Source: Triplophysa rosa (Eukaryota > Chordata > Actinopteri > Cypriniformes > Nemacheilidae). From it: 64,000 bases of DNA. Position 1 is the stretch's first letter; each line of letters opens with the position of its first letter. The notes beneath the pieces were generated by a model that had not been told where the DNA came from, made no database searches, and saw only the letters and a list, made by a program, of their open reading frames with translations. This document shows, piece by piece, positions 10,834 to 22,534 of the stretch. The position numbers and the translations under genes are program-made. The stretch is from the NCBI RefSeq assembly GCF_024868665.1, contig NC_079890.1, positions 7,706,236-7,770,235 on the forward strand. The letters run 5' to 3'.

Positions 10834-11646
10834 TGTCACGGTCGACAAAGCTGAGAGAGACCCAAATGCGGGAAAAAGCTTTATTAGTGAATGGCAACAG
10901 TCAATAATCCAAACAGCCAAGGAATGCATAGCCGCAGGAAGAAGAAAGATACTCCACCGGAACGGGAGAGTACTCCGAAGAGCCTCGAGGTAAGGGGTCA
11001 GTAATAGGGATTCGAGGGTCTTCCTCGAATCAACTCTCAGGAGGAGAGAGAAGTGGTAGCTCGTGGCGAAGATCGTGCCCCTGATGCGACTGTTGTTAGG
11101 TCGGGTGTGGAGCGAGACCTGGGACGTGATGGGAGAGAGGAGAGAACACACTGGAAAAGCTAAGGAAAACAGAGTCAAGTGAAGCACGTTCGTGAAGGCA
11201 AAATGACTAGAGGAGCTAGGACTAAGGCTATGACTAGGACTGTGGCAAGGCTAAGGCTAAGGATAAGGAATCCAAGTGGATATCGAGAAGCAATAGGTGA
11301 GCCGCAGCAGCACCTAGGTCAGTCTGTAGTGAAAAACACACAACGGTCAGACACAGGACAAGAAACATCAAGAGATTATAAAGGAAACCTAGACGGGCTG
11401 GAATAGTCAACAGGTGTGGGACAATTGTGGTAACAAGCAGGCTTAATGAGGGAAGTGAGAACAGGGGTGTGAGAGCTGAGTGGAAAAACACCAGTGCAAG
11501 GAAAACCCTAACGGAGACACGAGGGCGGGAACAGTGACGCAGACTCCGAGCACGTGGTCAGCTGTCAGTAGACAGCTTCCACGTGCTCGACAAAACAAGA
11601 CCGTTCCCGTGCAGACAATTACCCCGACCTGACCCGGGTCGTGACA
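10834..11646 (-). repeat. 5' LTR of the Sushi-like element
   Basis: On the minus strand it starts TGTCACGACCCGGG at 11646 and ends GTCGACCGTGACA at 10834, so the ends form a TGTCACG/CGTGACA inverted repeat. A TATA-like TTTATAAT (11382-11375) lies about 25-30 bp before the predicted RNA start at 11352. An AATAAAG poly(A) signal is near 10890. This gives U3 11646-11353 and R/U5 from 11352 down. No second LTR is in the window. Confidence 0.8.
11342..11352 (-). promoter_or_regulatory. Predicted transcript 5' end / self-primer in LTR
   Basis: GTCTGACCGTT on the minus strand is the 11-nt partner of the primer-binding site at 10822-10832. It is preceded by the TATA-like box at 11375-11382 at core-promoter spacing, so the complementary stretch would be the first nucleotides of the genomic RNA. 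The start site is inferred from spacing only. Confidence 0.7.
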
Positions 11647-12788
11647 CCTTTATCTCCTCTCCTTAAGGAAAAAACCTTCCGTGGGACACGATCACATGCA
11701 GACCTGTGTTACCGCGTCTCAAACAGCTTCAAATATTAGGTTTGTCGGACATTATACAGTGCTGTGCATACCGCAGGAGTTATTTCTCGTGTTACTTAAG
11801 CGGATGGGTCTGCGCAACACGCGCATGAAGTCTAACATAATAAATCACAAACTTAACATTACTCTATATTGTGATGAGAGAGTGTGTGCTTTTCTTACCG
11901 TTTACCTCAAAACAGTCGCATCATAATAACGTAAGTGTGCTTCGGTTCAGATCGTAAAGTGAGGACAGTAGGAGTGGGGACAGTAGCGCTTGTGCACAGA
12001 TGCCCGGCCCTAGGAGCGTAAATGATTTGGGTCTCATCGGGCTAGGATTGAAATGCAATACGACATATTTAACGACAAATGATTTTGTCGTTATATATCC
12101 AAAAGCATCTCATTGAGGACAATATTTCATACATGACAACGATCTGGTAACATTTACTGTTACACCGGAACTGTTCATTTACCTGGTCGACAGTGCTTTC
12201 TGGCTCTTTAAAACAACTTTTGGCGTCTTTCAATATGCTGTGAGGTGCCCGATAATAACAAATTTCTATGGAGTGTTTGTTAGCTATGACATTCATTTAA
12301 AATGTTGCATTTATAGCCTAAATATTGCTTTTATCCTAAAGTATGCATTGTTATTATTAGTGTTTTTTGGGGAGTTTATATAGTTTAATTTAAGGCATTA
12401 TTTTATTAGCATATTGTTAGAATAATACATATAGTCTTCTCACACCTTAAAAATTCCACGTGTATGGCCCATTATAGGGGTTGGGTCTTTACCTCTCCAG
12501 GTGTGAAATACATAAATATTCATGGACATTGACACTCCCTCACATATCGCCTTTCCACAAAGAAAGTGTCTTACAAGATAAATCACAAAAAATTTTAGCT
12601 GAACGAGTGAGCAGAATGGTTTACACATTTTTTTTGTAGTAAATTTCCAGTGTACAAGGTCCAGTACTCAAAAGTCTTGGGTACATATGTTTTAGCATGT
12701 GTTTGCTGCCTTTATTTCAGTGACTTAAAACAGGTAATTTTTTCTAACTGCACATAAACAGTATTTTCTGAAAAACAAGCATGTACGT
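11647..12788. other. Non-coding stretch, nothing recognised
   Basis: AT-rich unique-looking sequence between the Gypsy LTR and the hAT MITE. The small open frames at 11681-11926 and 12069-12296 have no recognisable domain and no gene context. Confidence 0.4.
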
Positions 12789-13565
12789 TAGGGCTGTGCA
12801 AAGATATCAATACATGTAACTATCGTAATTTTTTTTTCGATAGTGTATTGATAGTGATGCCTGTACTATCGATATATTTTTTTAAATCATGTCATATTCA
12901 TACGGCCAAAGTAAGTGGAAGAGAGCATGGCGAAAAATATAAGAACGCTTCGAGCTCTCAGAGCTGATGTGTGGGTGTGCTTTGGTTTTCAAAATAAGTA
13001 ATGGAGTAATGAGTTTAATGAGTAAAATAATGCTGTTTGTAGGTTTCGCAAGTCATGACACAAGTCACTTGGCTACTGCAGTGCATTAGACAAAAAGTTT
13101 ATTAAGAAAAGTAAAAATGACATTTATTGTGCTTTCACGGATGTGACACCAGCGCATTTACAACACGGATGAACCAGGGTTTTAAACTGCCCATGTTCAT
13201 TGTTTTAACTGTAATGCACCACAGCAGCCAAGTGACTTGCGTGAGCCACCTTATTCCCCCGTGCTACCCACTTGAGGGGCGCAATCCACAGTTTGAGAAC
13301 CCAAACCTCTGATCTAAAGGTCCATGCATCGCACATCATGGCCACTCTGCAGAGGTAAGGGATGTTTTACACTTATCCTTACAGAAAACCCCAGGTGGTG
13401 CACAGCATGTTGTATTTCTAGCTCTACATTTTACATTTTTTATTTAAAGTATTTCAATATATCGCAAATGTGTATCGTATCAAAATACATAGCAATATAT
13501 TGTATTGTGACCCATCTATAGTGATATGTATCGTATCGGGAAGCACTTGCCAATACACAGCCCTA
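12789..13565. mobile_element. hAT non-autonomous element I, copy 1
   Basis: The ends are TAGGGCTGTGCAAAGATATC and, inverted, TAGGGCTGTGTATTGG. The flanking 8-mers ATGTACGT and ATGTATGT differ at one base, as expected for an old 8-bp hAT duplication. The interior has ATCGATA/TATCGTATC-rich subterminal repeats and no transposase. The right part (13212-13565) is repeated at 31061-33240, where it has been split by another hAT. Confidence 0.8.
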
Positions 13566-14006
13566 ATGTATGTAGATGTTGCTTGCATATTATCGTTGCT
13601 TAGTTTGTGCTAAATACAGTGATATGTTTTATATAACTACACTACTGAAAAAAAGCACAAATGTCAGGGTATGTCTAAACTTTTCCAGGGCCTCAAAACC
13701 CCCTCAGATCACAGAGGGTTAAAGAAGAAAATATACCCCTGGGACGGCTTGAGGTTGAGTAAAATATGGGCTAATTTAATTTCTCAGATGAAGTGTTCTT
13801 TTAATAGGTACGTTTATCCTATAAACTCATGCAACTGATGGTATAAAATAAAAAGAAAAACTAATTACAGGTAGTTCAACATCAGATTCATTCTGTCATG
13901 TCACTGAATGGCCAAATGAGAACATGGAAAAAATAAAGTACATAAAAAAATACATACACATAAAATTTTGTTTAGTTTCATCCTATAATGGATGTTCCAA
14001 ACTCAC
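13566..14006. other. mta intron 2, donor-proximal part
   Basis: Non-coding sequence directly downstream (in gene orientation) of exon 2. It begins with the donor GTGAGT at 14006-14001. I found no sequence for the expected next MTA segment anywhere in 1-14000, so exon 3 must lie beyond the left edge. Confidence 0.6.
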
Positions 14007-14074
14007 CTTGTTGAGTTCCTCTATTCGGCGGATCAGATAAGGGTTACTTGAGGAGTTTTCAAAATACACGTAAT
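14007..14074 (-). CDS. mta1/mta3: Metastasis-associated protein (MTA1/MTA3-type), exon 2
   Basis: On the minus strand a pyrimidine-rich stretch and the acceptor TTCAACAG are followed by 68 nt and the donor GTGAGT. With the G carried over from exon 1 the exon reads [23 protein letters not shown], the start of the BAH domain of MTA proteins. These are chromatin subunits of the NuRD histone-deacetylase complex and act in the nucleus. The 28 nt of exon 1 plus 68 nt give exactly 32 codons with no frame conflict. The Ile in LIRR points to MTA1 or MTA3 rather than MTA2, which has Val there as I recall it. The two cannot be told apart from these residues. The exon is much too short to be seen as an ORF. 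It is the most informative host sequence in the window. Confidence 0.9.
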
Positions 14075-15417
14075 CTGTTGAAGACAAAGAAGCCATTGAT
14101 AAGAGACAGAGCTTCCTTTCTAAACATGAAGCTACTTTTAGGCATAAATAAATCCAAATCGTAAGCCATCACAAAACATTTAGGAATTTTATGAGTTTGA
14201 ATTCATTTTTATTTAATTGGATTTAAATAAAAAATTCTAGAGAAACAAAATATAGTAAAAATGGATTATTTTATATAATGTATAAAGGGGTGTTGTCATT
14301 ATAACAACATCTTGAATTCTAACTGTAACTAATCATAAGTTTCACGTGGCATCACAAAGTGGTGGGGCCAGCATTTATGGGACCAAATTGCAACATGCGT
14401 CTATCTGTAAAAACAGCAAATCACAAAGAAATGAATTCATGTTTTATAATATCTTCGTAGTACGGACCATGCAATTTCCCTGTTGGAGGAAAACCTGCAA
14501 ATTTGTGGCCGCAGTTTTGTTATTTGTTCCCTCAGGTAATTTCTGAATTCTGCACCCACAAGTTCATAAACTGTGCAGACGCTTTAGATTCCTTACAAAT
14601 GTAATAACAGGGCTCTAGACTCATTTTCCCCACTGGTCGCACCAACTTACAATTTGGTCGCACCCTTTTTATAGTAATCATAATGACCTTGCATAATGAC
14701 CTCAGTTGATGAATCGTTCTGTTAATTTGTCACTCGGTCTTTTAAAATAGTCGGCTATAGACCGCTTCATATTTGCGGTTTAACACTTGCAAGCCCAATA
14801 AATCCAAAATAAATGCAAAGAAACTTTGTATTTCTTATTTTATACAGTTGTTATTATTTAGTTTTATATTCAAGTTATACTGTATATTGGCTATGAAATG
14901 ATCTGACACAAATATAACCTATCACGCTTATCAATCCTCCTTTATTGCACTCTTTGCAAAAAGATGTAATTTTTCCACTGGTCTTCTTTATTTTTACCAC
15001 ATCTAATTAAATTAAATCAGCTAGCTCAAAACTCAAAAGTAACTCAGAACTAAATTATTATATATGTACTTTACTACACATTGTAATAAAAAAACTTTAA
15101 ATACGTAATCTTACTAACCACTCTTGTTAAATGGTCTAAGCACGCTTGTGTTCTGAGGTGTTTTGAGTGACTGATTTGTTGGGTTCAGACAGTGAGTCTC
15201 GTGAGTTCAGTGTTTGACAGACAGTGAGGGAAATAATTATTTGATCCCCTGCTAATTTTGTAAGTTTGCCTGCTTACAAAAAAATGAAGGGTCTATAATT
15301 TTTATGGTAGGTTTATTTTAACTGATAGAGACAGAATATAAAAAAAATCTGTGGAATTTTTTTATATATAGGTTATAAATTGATTTGCATTTCAGTCAGT
15401 GAAATACAACAATTAAT
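14075..15417. other. Intronic stretch with one hAT-type end
   Basis: There is no gene. At 14606-14665 CAGGGCTCTAGAC followed by GGTCGCACC-type repeats resembles the terminus found inverted at 48240-48351, so this is probably one end of the same hAT family; its partner end was not found here. The rest is AT-rich and unassigned. Confidence 0.4.
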
Positions 15418-15431
15418 CGGACAAAACAGAA

Positions 15432-16090
15432 GTGTTAATTATTGGACCAAAAACCACCATACGTAACAACCAAGAATACTGCTTAACTATTGACAGATGT
15501 TCCATAAAACCCTCATTGTCTGCTAAGAATCTTGGCGTTCTATTCGATAGTAATCGGTCATTTGAGAGCCATGTCGCCAACACCTGTAAAATTGCGTTTT
15601 TCCATTTTAAGAATATATCTAAACTACGTCATATGCTATCACTGTCAGATGCAGAGAAGTTAATTCATGCATTCATGACATCAAGACTAGATTACTGTAA
15701 TGCACTGTTAGGTGGTTGCCCAGCAGGCTTATTACAAAAACTCCAACTGGTCCAAAACGCGGAAGCTCGAGCACTGGTTACCTATAAAGCAATGCATTAA
15801 CTTTAAAATCTTGCTCATTACCAATAAAGCCCTACATGGTTTAGCTCCTCATCTACTTGAGTGAACTCCTCTTGTATTAGAGTCCTTCACGTGCATTACG
15901 CTCTCAGGCGTCCGGTCAGCTGGTAATACCTAGAATTTCAAAATCAAGTGCAGGTGGTAGATCCTTTTCCTATTTAGCGCCTAAACTTTGGAATAGTCTT
16001 CCCTGCACTGTCCGGGAGGCAGACACACTCTGTCAGTTTAAATCTAGACTAAAGACACATCTTTTTAATCTTGCATACACTACACTTCCA
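15432..16090 (+). pseudogene. LINE reverse-transcriptase C-terminal region, decayed
   Basis: The open frame 15432-15800 carries the conserved post-RT block LGVLFDSNRSFESH ... SRLDYCNALLGGCP ... LQLVQNAEARA. This block is common to fish LINEs and is also present at 60297-61058. After a TAA at 15798-15800 the homology continues in frame pieces (KALHGLAPHLLE, then RSFSYLAPKLWNSLP, then FKSRLKTHLF). So the gene is an inactivated remnant with at least one frameshift and a stop. The catalytic RT motifs lie upstream of the truncation and are absent. Confidence 0.75.
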
Positions 16091-16761
16091 TAATATAAAT
16101 CCTCTGAGGGTTTAGGCTGCATTAGTTAGAACCGGAACCAGGAACACTTCCAACAACAACTGATGTACTTGTTGCATCAAAGAGTGCAGAACAGTACTCT
16201 ACTCTCAGCCAGTCTTGTCTCATTGTTCAAAGGTTACCACAGCGAGCAGGATGCAGTTCATGCCCAGACCTGATGGTAGAGCGGAGAATGGGAAGCGGTG
16301 ACCTGACAAGAGCTGAGATGATCGAGCTGGATAAAGAAGGACACAGCGACTTGACACGTCTTCACTACAAAATTTCAAATGCTATTAGATTATTAATGAT
16401 AATCTTAAATCTATAATTTACCTTATTAGTAAGTTTATTTATTTTTATTTAGCCTTGTTGTGCAAGCACTGTTGAGCTTGTGCAGAGGCAGCAGCTTTTG
16501 CCAGAGGGGAACTGGAATCCCCTGGTTGTGCCTAGGTTCTCCTCAGGTTTTTTTTCTCGATTGGAGTTTTGGGTTCCTCGCCACCGTTTGCATACTGTTT
16601 TGCACTACTTGCCTGGCCGGGGGGGCTGCTCTAGAATTAGAATTTTAACGTTTTACTTACTTAATATTGCATATAGGAATTTATAGTCTGTTTAATATTT
16701 GACCTGTGTTTCTCTCTCCTTTATCTTAAATGTGTGCTTTCACTGTGCGTGCGTGTCTGTG

Positions 16762-16769
16762 TGCGTGCT

Positions 16770-16808
<39 letters not shown>

Positions 16809-16905
16809 GTGTGTGTGTGAGTGTGTGTGTGTACGTGTGTGTGTGCGTGTGAGTCCGTGTGTGTGTGTCTATGTCTATGTGTGTTAGTACGTGTGCATAT
16901 TGTGT
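16762..16905 (+). repeat. (GT)n microsatellite
   Basis: Nearly pure TG dinucleotide with GTGCGTG and GTGAGTG interruptions, lying within the LINE 3' UTR. The Cys/Val-rich open frames across it are artefacts of the repeat. Confidence 0.9.
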
Positions 16906-17142
16906 GTGTGGAGTGTTTTGTATGTGGGTATGTCTGTCTTCTGTGTTTTCACATTTTTCTTGTTTTTACAGGTATAACTTTAATTGTTTTGCTTATAGTC
17001 AATATGTCTCATGTACAGCTGCTTTGTAACAATGAAAATTGTAAAAAGCACTATATAAATAAAGTTGAGTTGAATAGAAATCTTTTTAATTATTTTAGAG
17101 AGAGACATTCTCTCTCTAAACAGTGCTCAAAATTGTGACCAT

Positions 17143-17481
17143 TTAAAAGGATAGTTCACCAAAAAATGAAAATTCTGTCATCATTTACTTACCCTCAGAT
17201 TGTTCCAAACCTGTATAAATGTCTTTGTTCTGCTACACACAAAGGAAGATACTTGGAAAAATGTCAGTAACCAAACAGATCCCATCCTCCATTTACTGCC
17301 ATAGTAGGGAAACTAAATACTATGGGAGTCAATGCAGGATAGGATCTTTTTGGTTACTGACATTGTTCTGCTAAACAAAAAGGAAGATATTTGGAACAAA
17401 GAAATTGATACAGGTTTGTAACAATTTGAGGGTGTGTAAATGATGACAGAATTTTCATTTGTGGGGGAACTGTCCCTTTAA
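17143..17481. mobile_element. MITE S, copy 1, TTAA-flanked
   Basis: Long inverted termini of about 45 bp: AAGGATAGTTCACC...TCTGTCATCATTTAC on the left and GTAAATGATGACAGA...ACTGTCCCTTT on the right, between TTAA sites (17143-17146, 17478-17481). TTAA targeting is typical of piggyBac-type transposases, so a piggyBac-like helper is inferred. A shorter diverged copy is at 26827-27030. Confidence 0.7.
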
Positions 17482-17830
17482 GTGCTCATGAAATTGAACC
17501 TGTGCAACCTCAAAATATTTGTGCGGGTGCCCATTTTGTCGCGGTGCAACCTGTTTTCATTACTGTACAGAGCGTTCACTATTACAGCACACAGTATGTG
17601 CGTCCTGTGAGCTACAGTGACCGGCCCTGCCATTCACAAAGAAAAGTTTTTCTATACCGCGGTTCTAATTTTTCATTGTTTTTCTATGTAAACACACGCC
17701 AGACGGACATTTTTGGCCGTTCACGCTTGTCTCATGTATTTGGCCGCATCTCGTGCTTGACCACTATGTGTTTACGCCGCGTCGAGTCAGCAGCGTGTTT
17801 CAAACACATTCTCCTCACATATGTGCAATA

Positions 17831-18992
17831 TAGTGCTGTAGTACTCGAGTCCGGACTCGAGACGTTTTTTTATGGTCTCGGACTTGTCTTGGACTCGTTG
17901 GTATTTGAACTCGGACTTGTCTCGGACTTGGTCATTGGTCTAGCAAATGTTCTAGTCGGTCTCGTCCGAGTCCAGCGATATATGTTTTATTTTCTCTTTC
18001 AAAACAAAACATTGATAGAGCAATATTCTTGTGATCTGAAAACTAATGACCCGAAAACTGTTGTCGACTCGTTCTAGAGTCGAGAGTCATAATTGGTTCA
18101 AGTCCGTGCTCATAATTGGTTCAAGTCCGCGGGACTGTCATGCACGCCAGAAAGTGAATAACTGAATTAATTTGTGGATAATATTAAGTGTTTACGGGAG
18201 ACGCTAAACGGGAACGATTCAGCTGAACTGGTTTGACCGGTTCACTAAAAAGAAAGAACCGGTTCGAATGAATGATTCGTCCGCAGCGAACCAGCATCAA
18301 TCATTCATCAGGCACGATGTCAGCGAGCAGCGGCATAATACAGATTGGTTTTACAAACCATAATAAATGTATCGACAGTGCGCTTAAAAGGAAACTTTTT
18401 GCAACAAAACTTCCAATTTCGTAAGACACCTGGAAAAGCATCACAAAGAGAGGTAAGTTAATGCCATGTTTCAGAGTTAGCATTGCATTTGAGTATTTTA
18501 GAAAGTTTGGAAAGTAGGGCTTAAAGATAAGATTGATCGTATTTTTATTGTCATTGTGATGAACATGTTATTTAAGGATGGGCACCGACGTGCTTATAGA
18601 CGTGCTTATAAACGAGCCGTGGAGCGTCTGCTCTTTCTAGCGGCTCCTCTATCGAACACGCACGTGCACGGGCAGGCGCGTAAAAATAAAATGACCTTAT
18701 TTTATCTGCTTTTTGATCATTACAAACAATAATGAAAATGATTATCATAGAATAGAAGATATGCTGTCTCTTGCATTACCTAAATTATCAATAGTTAAGT
18801 ATGTCGTCTTGTAGTCATGATTTTTTCTGTCTCTGTCTTGACTGTCTCAATTGGACTCGGTCTTGACTTGGACTCGAACCTCTCTGGACTTGGACTCGAA
18901 CCTCTTTGGACTCGGACTTGACTCGGTCTCGACTAGTCCTGGTCTTGGGACTTGTCTTGGACTCGACAATGGTGGACTTGACTACAGCCCTA
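17831..18992. mobile_element. hAT non-autonomous element G with GGACTCG subterminal repeats
   Basis: The ends are TAGTGCTGTAGTACTCGAG and (inverted) TAGGGCTGTAGTCAAGTCC. Flanks are GTGCAATA and GTGCAAGC (6 of 8). Both ends are packed with degenerate GGACTCG/GGACTTG motifs: left end 17845-17965, right end inverted 18850-18975. These are likely transposase binding sites. The middle (18200-18290) has GAACCGGTTC-rich sequence like that in element F. Confidence 0.7.
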
Positions 18993-21265
18993 GTGCAAGC
19001 ACATAACATGAAGTGTTTATGTAGTTTTAACGGTTTCTCTGAACGCTATGATGAGAAATGAGGGTTCAGTCAGTGGAGGAAGGAGGACTGAGAGTGTGAT
19101 ACGATCGCTTTCCCTCACACATCCAATTTAAGCATATAACATGGTGGGTGTTTGTGGTTTTATTGTTTCAAAATTTTGTGAAATCATGACCATTGTGACT
19201 ATATAAAACATCAAGTGCATGTTTAATGGTCAAATTGTTACTATTTTGTATTAGAGTATTCAAACAAACCATGGTATTATTCATTTTCGGGTGAGTGCTC
19301 CTAAATTTTTGATGGTGCTCCTACAAGTCAGGCCTCACCAAAAGATTTTTAAATATTATAAGAGTTTCAAACTGTGAGAGACCACAGACATGAGGACAAA
19401 AAAATCCTAGGTGCGCCACGATGTGACGACGACAGCACACCACAGATCTTCAAACAGAGTCCCGACTGTCCTGGCCATTTGGAGCTCTCGTGGACCGGAG
19501 CTCATGTGGACCAGTACAGCTCAATGTGCCACGTTCGGAACTCAAACAAACAGAGGGGACTTCCGACACGGACAAAAGGGCGTTTCCAGACCAGCGGAAT
19601 GCGATGGCAAACAAACAGTTGGTAACCCTGCAACAAATGCTAGTCGCCTCGTTAGAGCGCCCGTCTCCCATGCCGGACCGATCGGCGGTTTGAAGCCCGC
19701 TCGTCATGGATGCGAGTAAGGCCGGAACAGTGGGAAAGCGTTTAGAAATTGAGACAAGTGGACTCAAGTTGCTAATGAAGTCAGTCTGTGTCAGGAATGC
19801 GGTACCGTGACCTGAGGACTCTCTTCAAATGCGGTAACTGTCATATTTTAACTAGAACAGTTATACTTGCATTTTGTTAAAAATAAATACTCATATTACA
19901 TTTAGTGGTTTCTGTAATAGCGTTGTGGCTTGAAAGTATGATTCGTGCAATGACCATAGACTGTATAAAACAGTATAGACTGTAATGACTAATATATTTT
20001 AAGATATGGAATCGGATAACTTTCTCTCATGCCCCACCCACTCCCCCGACTCTTCTTCTCACAGCATTCACGCCCATTTTAGTTGCATTTTTCAAAATGA
20101 CAGTGAGGTATACTGTAGCTGAAAGGGGGGGATTCATGACCCTTTAAGGCGGCACAGCACCAGATATAATTTTATTACAACTTACAAATATTATTGTATT
20201 TATATATTCACAGTAATTAAAAAAAGAATATGTTTTGTAAAAAATAGCTGTTGACATTATCACCTAAAAGAGTCCACTGGCTCCACTGGACCTATTGTTT
20301 CTGTTCTACCTTAATGCATTAGCACACTCAGACTCCTGCCACTATTGTGATACTAAATATGGCAAATAGGTTGTCAGCCCTCAAGTAGTAACAGATGTTA
20401 ATAATATGTAAGCGTTTCATTACGCACATAACACATCAAAAGGTGATATGAGCTTTGATATGGTTTGATATGGTTAAACCGTGCTGCAAGGGACAAATCA
20501 AAATGGAGGTCCCTCTCCAAGTTCATGAGCTTCATCAACCAGGGAGACAATAAGAGAGGAGTCTGGGCTGCATCGTGGATCAATAATTTTCCTCAAGGAG
20601 AATCAGTGTAGCCATCTGCTCTGCAGTAATTTGCTGTTAAGATAGAACTAGTGTTTGGAGATATGCTTCATAGCCAGATCATTCTATCGCCAGCCTGTGA
20701 GATTGCCTATATGTGATAGTATTGAGGGGCGAGACAATTTATCTATGACAAGCTGGATTTGTGCACAAAAAAAAAAACACAAGCCGCTTTGCTTTATTGG
20801 AAAACATGGCTAGATAATACAGTGTACTGTATGAACGCAATCAGTGCAGTTTAGTACAGCTGGCAACATTGTTACATCCCACCGCAACCTTTTAAATGAG
20901 AGAAAGTAAACGATTGCTGTAAATCAGTGTCATTGATTCAAACGCGTCATTGACACCCGTGTGCATGTTTAACTACTAGCGTGAGCAAATGGGAACAAAT
21001 CACACACTGGTTTTAAACTTGGACCCATCACATTACACTCTCTGGCCCGAGCAAAAGCCTGAGCCACTTGTGCATTACAACCTCTCTCACGCGAGTAAAT
21101 GCACAATACGTGTTTGTAATATTAAATTGCAACATTCATTGGCAAACAAGCCAACTATTCAGCTATTGTCAAAATGTCTGACTAACGTCAATACAGAACA
21201 GGATAGTATCATCTATCGGACAACTCTAGTTAGCACACAGCTTATAGTGTTCAGAGATCTAATGA
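18993..21265. other. Intronic stretch without gene
   Basis: Apart from the tRNA-like piece at 19641-19710 I recognise nothing. The overlapping open frames on both strands at 19374-19767 lie in locally GC-rich sequence around that piece and show no domain. Confidence 0.4.
19641..19710 (+). repeat. tRNA-like sequence (SINE head or tRNA pseudogene)
   Basis: It shows an A-box-like GTTAGAGCGC, an anticodon-arm-like CCGTCTCCCATGCCGG and a B-box-like GGTTTGAAGCC at 19687-19697, at roughly tRNA spacing. A related piece is inverted at 29629-29696. The arm resembles tRNA-Gly(CCC), but pairing is imperfect and the acceptor stem is not convincing, so this is not called as a functional tRNA. Confidence 0.35.
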
Positions 21266-21889
21266 TAGGAGAGTGAATTGTCAACGATTCAATTTGATAT
21301 CCTGATGCATGCATGCATCATCAAATTTAAGTATAACTGCACAAGTCTGTCTCCCTCGCACTTTAACACTCTGTCTACACTTCACGAGAACGGTGTAATG
21401 CAACAAAAGACAACAGAAACCATTAAGAACAAGGCGTTTGTCGCGCCACATCCAGTGGGGACAGAATTTCTGTATATAATAGGTTCGATAGTCTTTTGTC
21501 ACATCGCACCCCTCGTGTGCGGTGTAGACAAGCTGTAACTGTGGCTCTTTCTCATCTTTATGGTCAAAGCCCTGAGTATACGCTCCAGAGGCGTGCGCTA
21601 CGCAAGTAGATGCTTTTAGATGCAGCGTGGTGTCTTTAACATGTCGATCGAGCGCTTTACAACTTTAAACAGTGGTCCAAGTTAAAAAATATACATGCTT
21701 TTGTCAAAAGCTACGTTTTCATATAAGACATAATAACAACACTTTCTTTTATAGAATAACACAGTAACCACTGGCACATATGATGTTTAATTGCATGTTT
21801 TCATAATCGATTATTAGTTTTTATGCATCAATGCAGTAATCATTCTGCATCGCGATGCATCATAAAAACGATTATTTTTGACAGCCCTA
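21266..21889. mobile_element. hAT non-autonomous element T
   Basis: The right end is ATTATTTTTGACAGCCCTA. The left end TAGGAGAGTGAATTGTCAACG matches it inverted only partly. Flanks are TCTAATGA and TCTAATAT (6 of 8). GCATGCATGCATC near the left and GCATCGCGATGCATC near the right form a further inverted pair. The left boundary is less certain than the right. Confidence 0.5.
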
Positions 21890-22534
21890 TCTAATATAAT
21901 CCATCAGCGCTTTAAGATACTGAAAGGTAAAAAATAGCAAAGAATATTAAAGGACACTAGAGTCCCTTTAGCTCCTAAACTATGACTATGATCATAAGTG
22001 CTGGCAAAAATGAATGAAAAGTAACCCACGTCAAAACACAGGAGGTAATGCGATTATTAAACTGGGTGTAAACAAGCTTTGGCCAAAGTTACAACCTCTA
22101 CTTTACCACTCACATGTCTGTATACCAAATCACAGTTTTTTTTTCATAAGCAGGGTCATACGGATTCTGCAGACTTTTTTGTTAATCCCACCCTAAAATT
22201 TGGGGAAAATTTGCAGAATTCCACAGAATAGTTTTAAATGTGTTAACCTTTGTACAGAAATATAAATGTGTTCAAATAGTCTTCAAATGCGGCCTGTCTA
22301 TGCATTTAAAGGCAGATGACAGCAGATTTGGTTCTCAGGGTTTTTCCTGTATAGAGAAATTGGAGGCAGCCGCCTCCGTCAAATGTCTTCACAAGAAATG
22401 ATGCGTGGATTTAACAGACTGTCATTAGTGATGCTTTGAAAAAGCATAACTATTGTTATTCGAACATACATCTTATAATTATTCTTGTTCCGCCAAAAGT
22501 TTGGCATGCTACTTGTCCCGCAGTTTTTGACGTA
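21890..22534. other. Intronic stretch, nothing recognised
   Basis: AT-rich. Around 22310-22380 a short stretch (GACAGCAGATTTGGTTCT) is shared with 29938-29957. No gene. Confidence 0.4.

Larger units (their letters stand above)
7030..11646 (-). mobile_element. Sushi/Tf1-like Ty3/Gypsy LTR retrotransposon, 3'-truncated
   Basis: The minus-strand order is 5' LTR (11646-10834), gag (10833 to about 9920), then protease, reverse transcriptase, RNase H and integrase (about 9910-7030). The element breaks off in the integrase C-terminal part near 7030. There is no 3' LTR, so the insertion duplication cannot be tested. The gene order and motif style fit the chromovirus side of Ty3/Gypsy, with the closest look being the vertebrate Sushi group. 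The copy is dead: it has a nonsense codon before the protease, frameshifts in gag and integrase, and an altered integrase active site. Confidence 0.85.
15418..17076 (+). mobile_element. Non-LTR retrotransposon (LINE) 3' half
   Basis: 5'-truncated LINE. It contains the C-terminal coding part, a 3' UTR with a (GT)n tract, and a tail ending AAAAAGCACTATATAAATAAAGTTGAGTTGAAT-like (17043-17076). The same tail recurs alone at 58012-58101. The coding part is broken soon after residue 122 by a stop, but motifs continue in the other frames to about 16090. Confidence 0.75.

Noticed and set aside
9925..11187. A 420-codon gag starting at 11187
   Set aside because: The first 118 or so codons are LTR sequence. 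Gag homology begins only at about 10830, directly after the LTR, where no ATG is present.
1..14000. Search for mta exon 3 in the left 14 kb
   Set aside because: No sequence for the expected next MTA segment was seen on the minus strand, so I do not annotate a third exon.
16699..17138. Cys/Val-rich open frames of 62 and 105 codons
   Set aside because: They are produced by the (GT)n microsatellite in the LINE 3' UTR.
17502..18077. 191-codon plus-strand open frame
   Set aside because: It crosses the left boundary of hAT G and reads through its GGACTCG repeats. There is no recognisable domain and no splice or start context.
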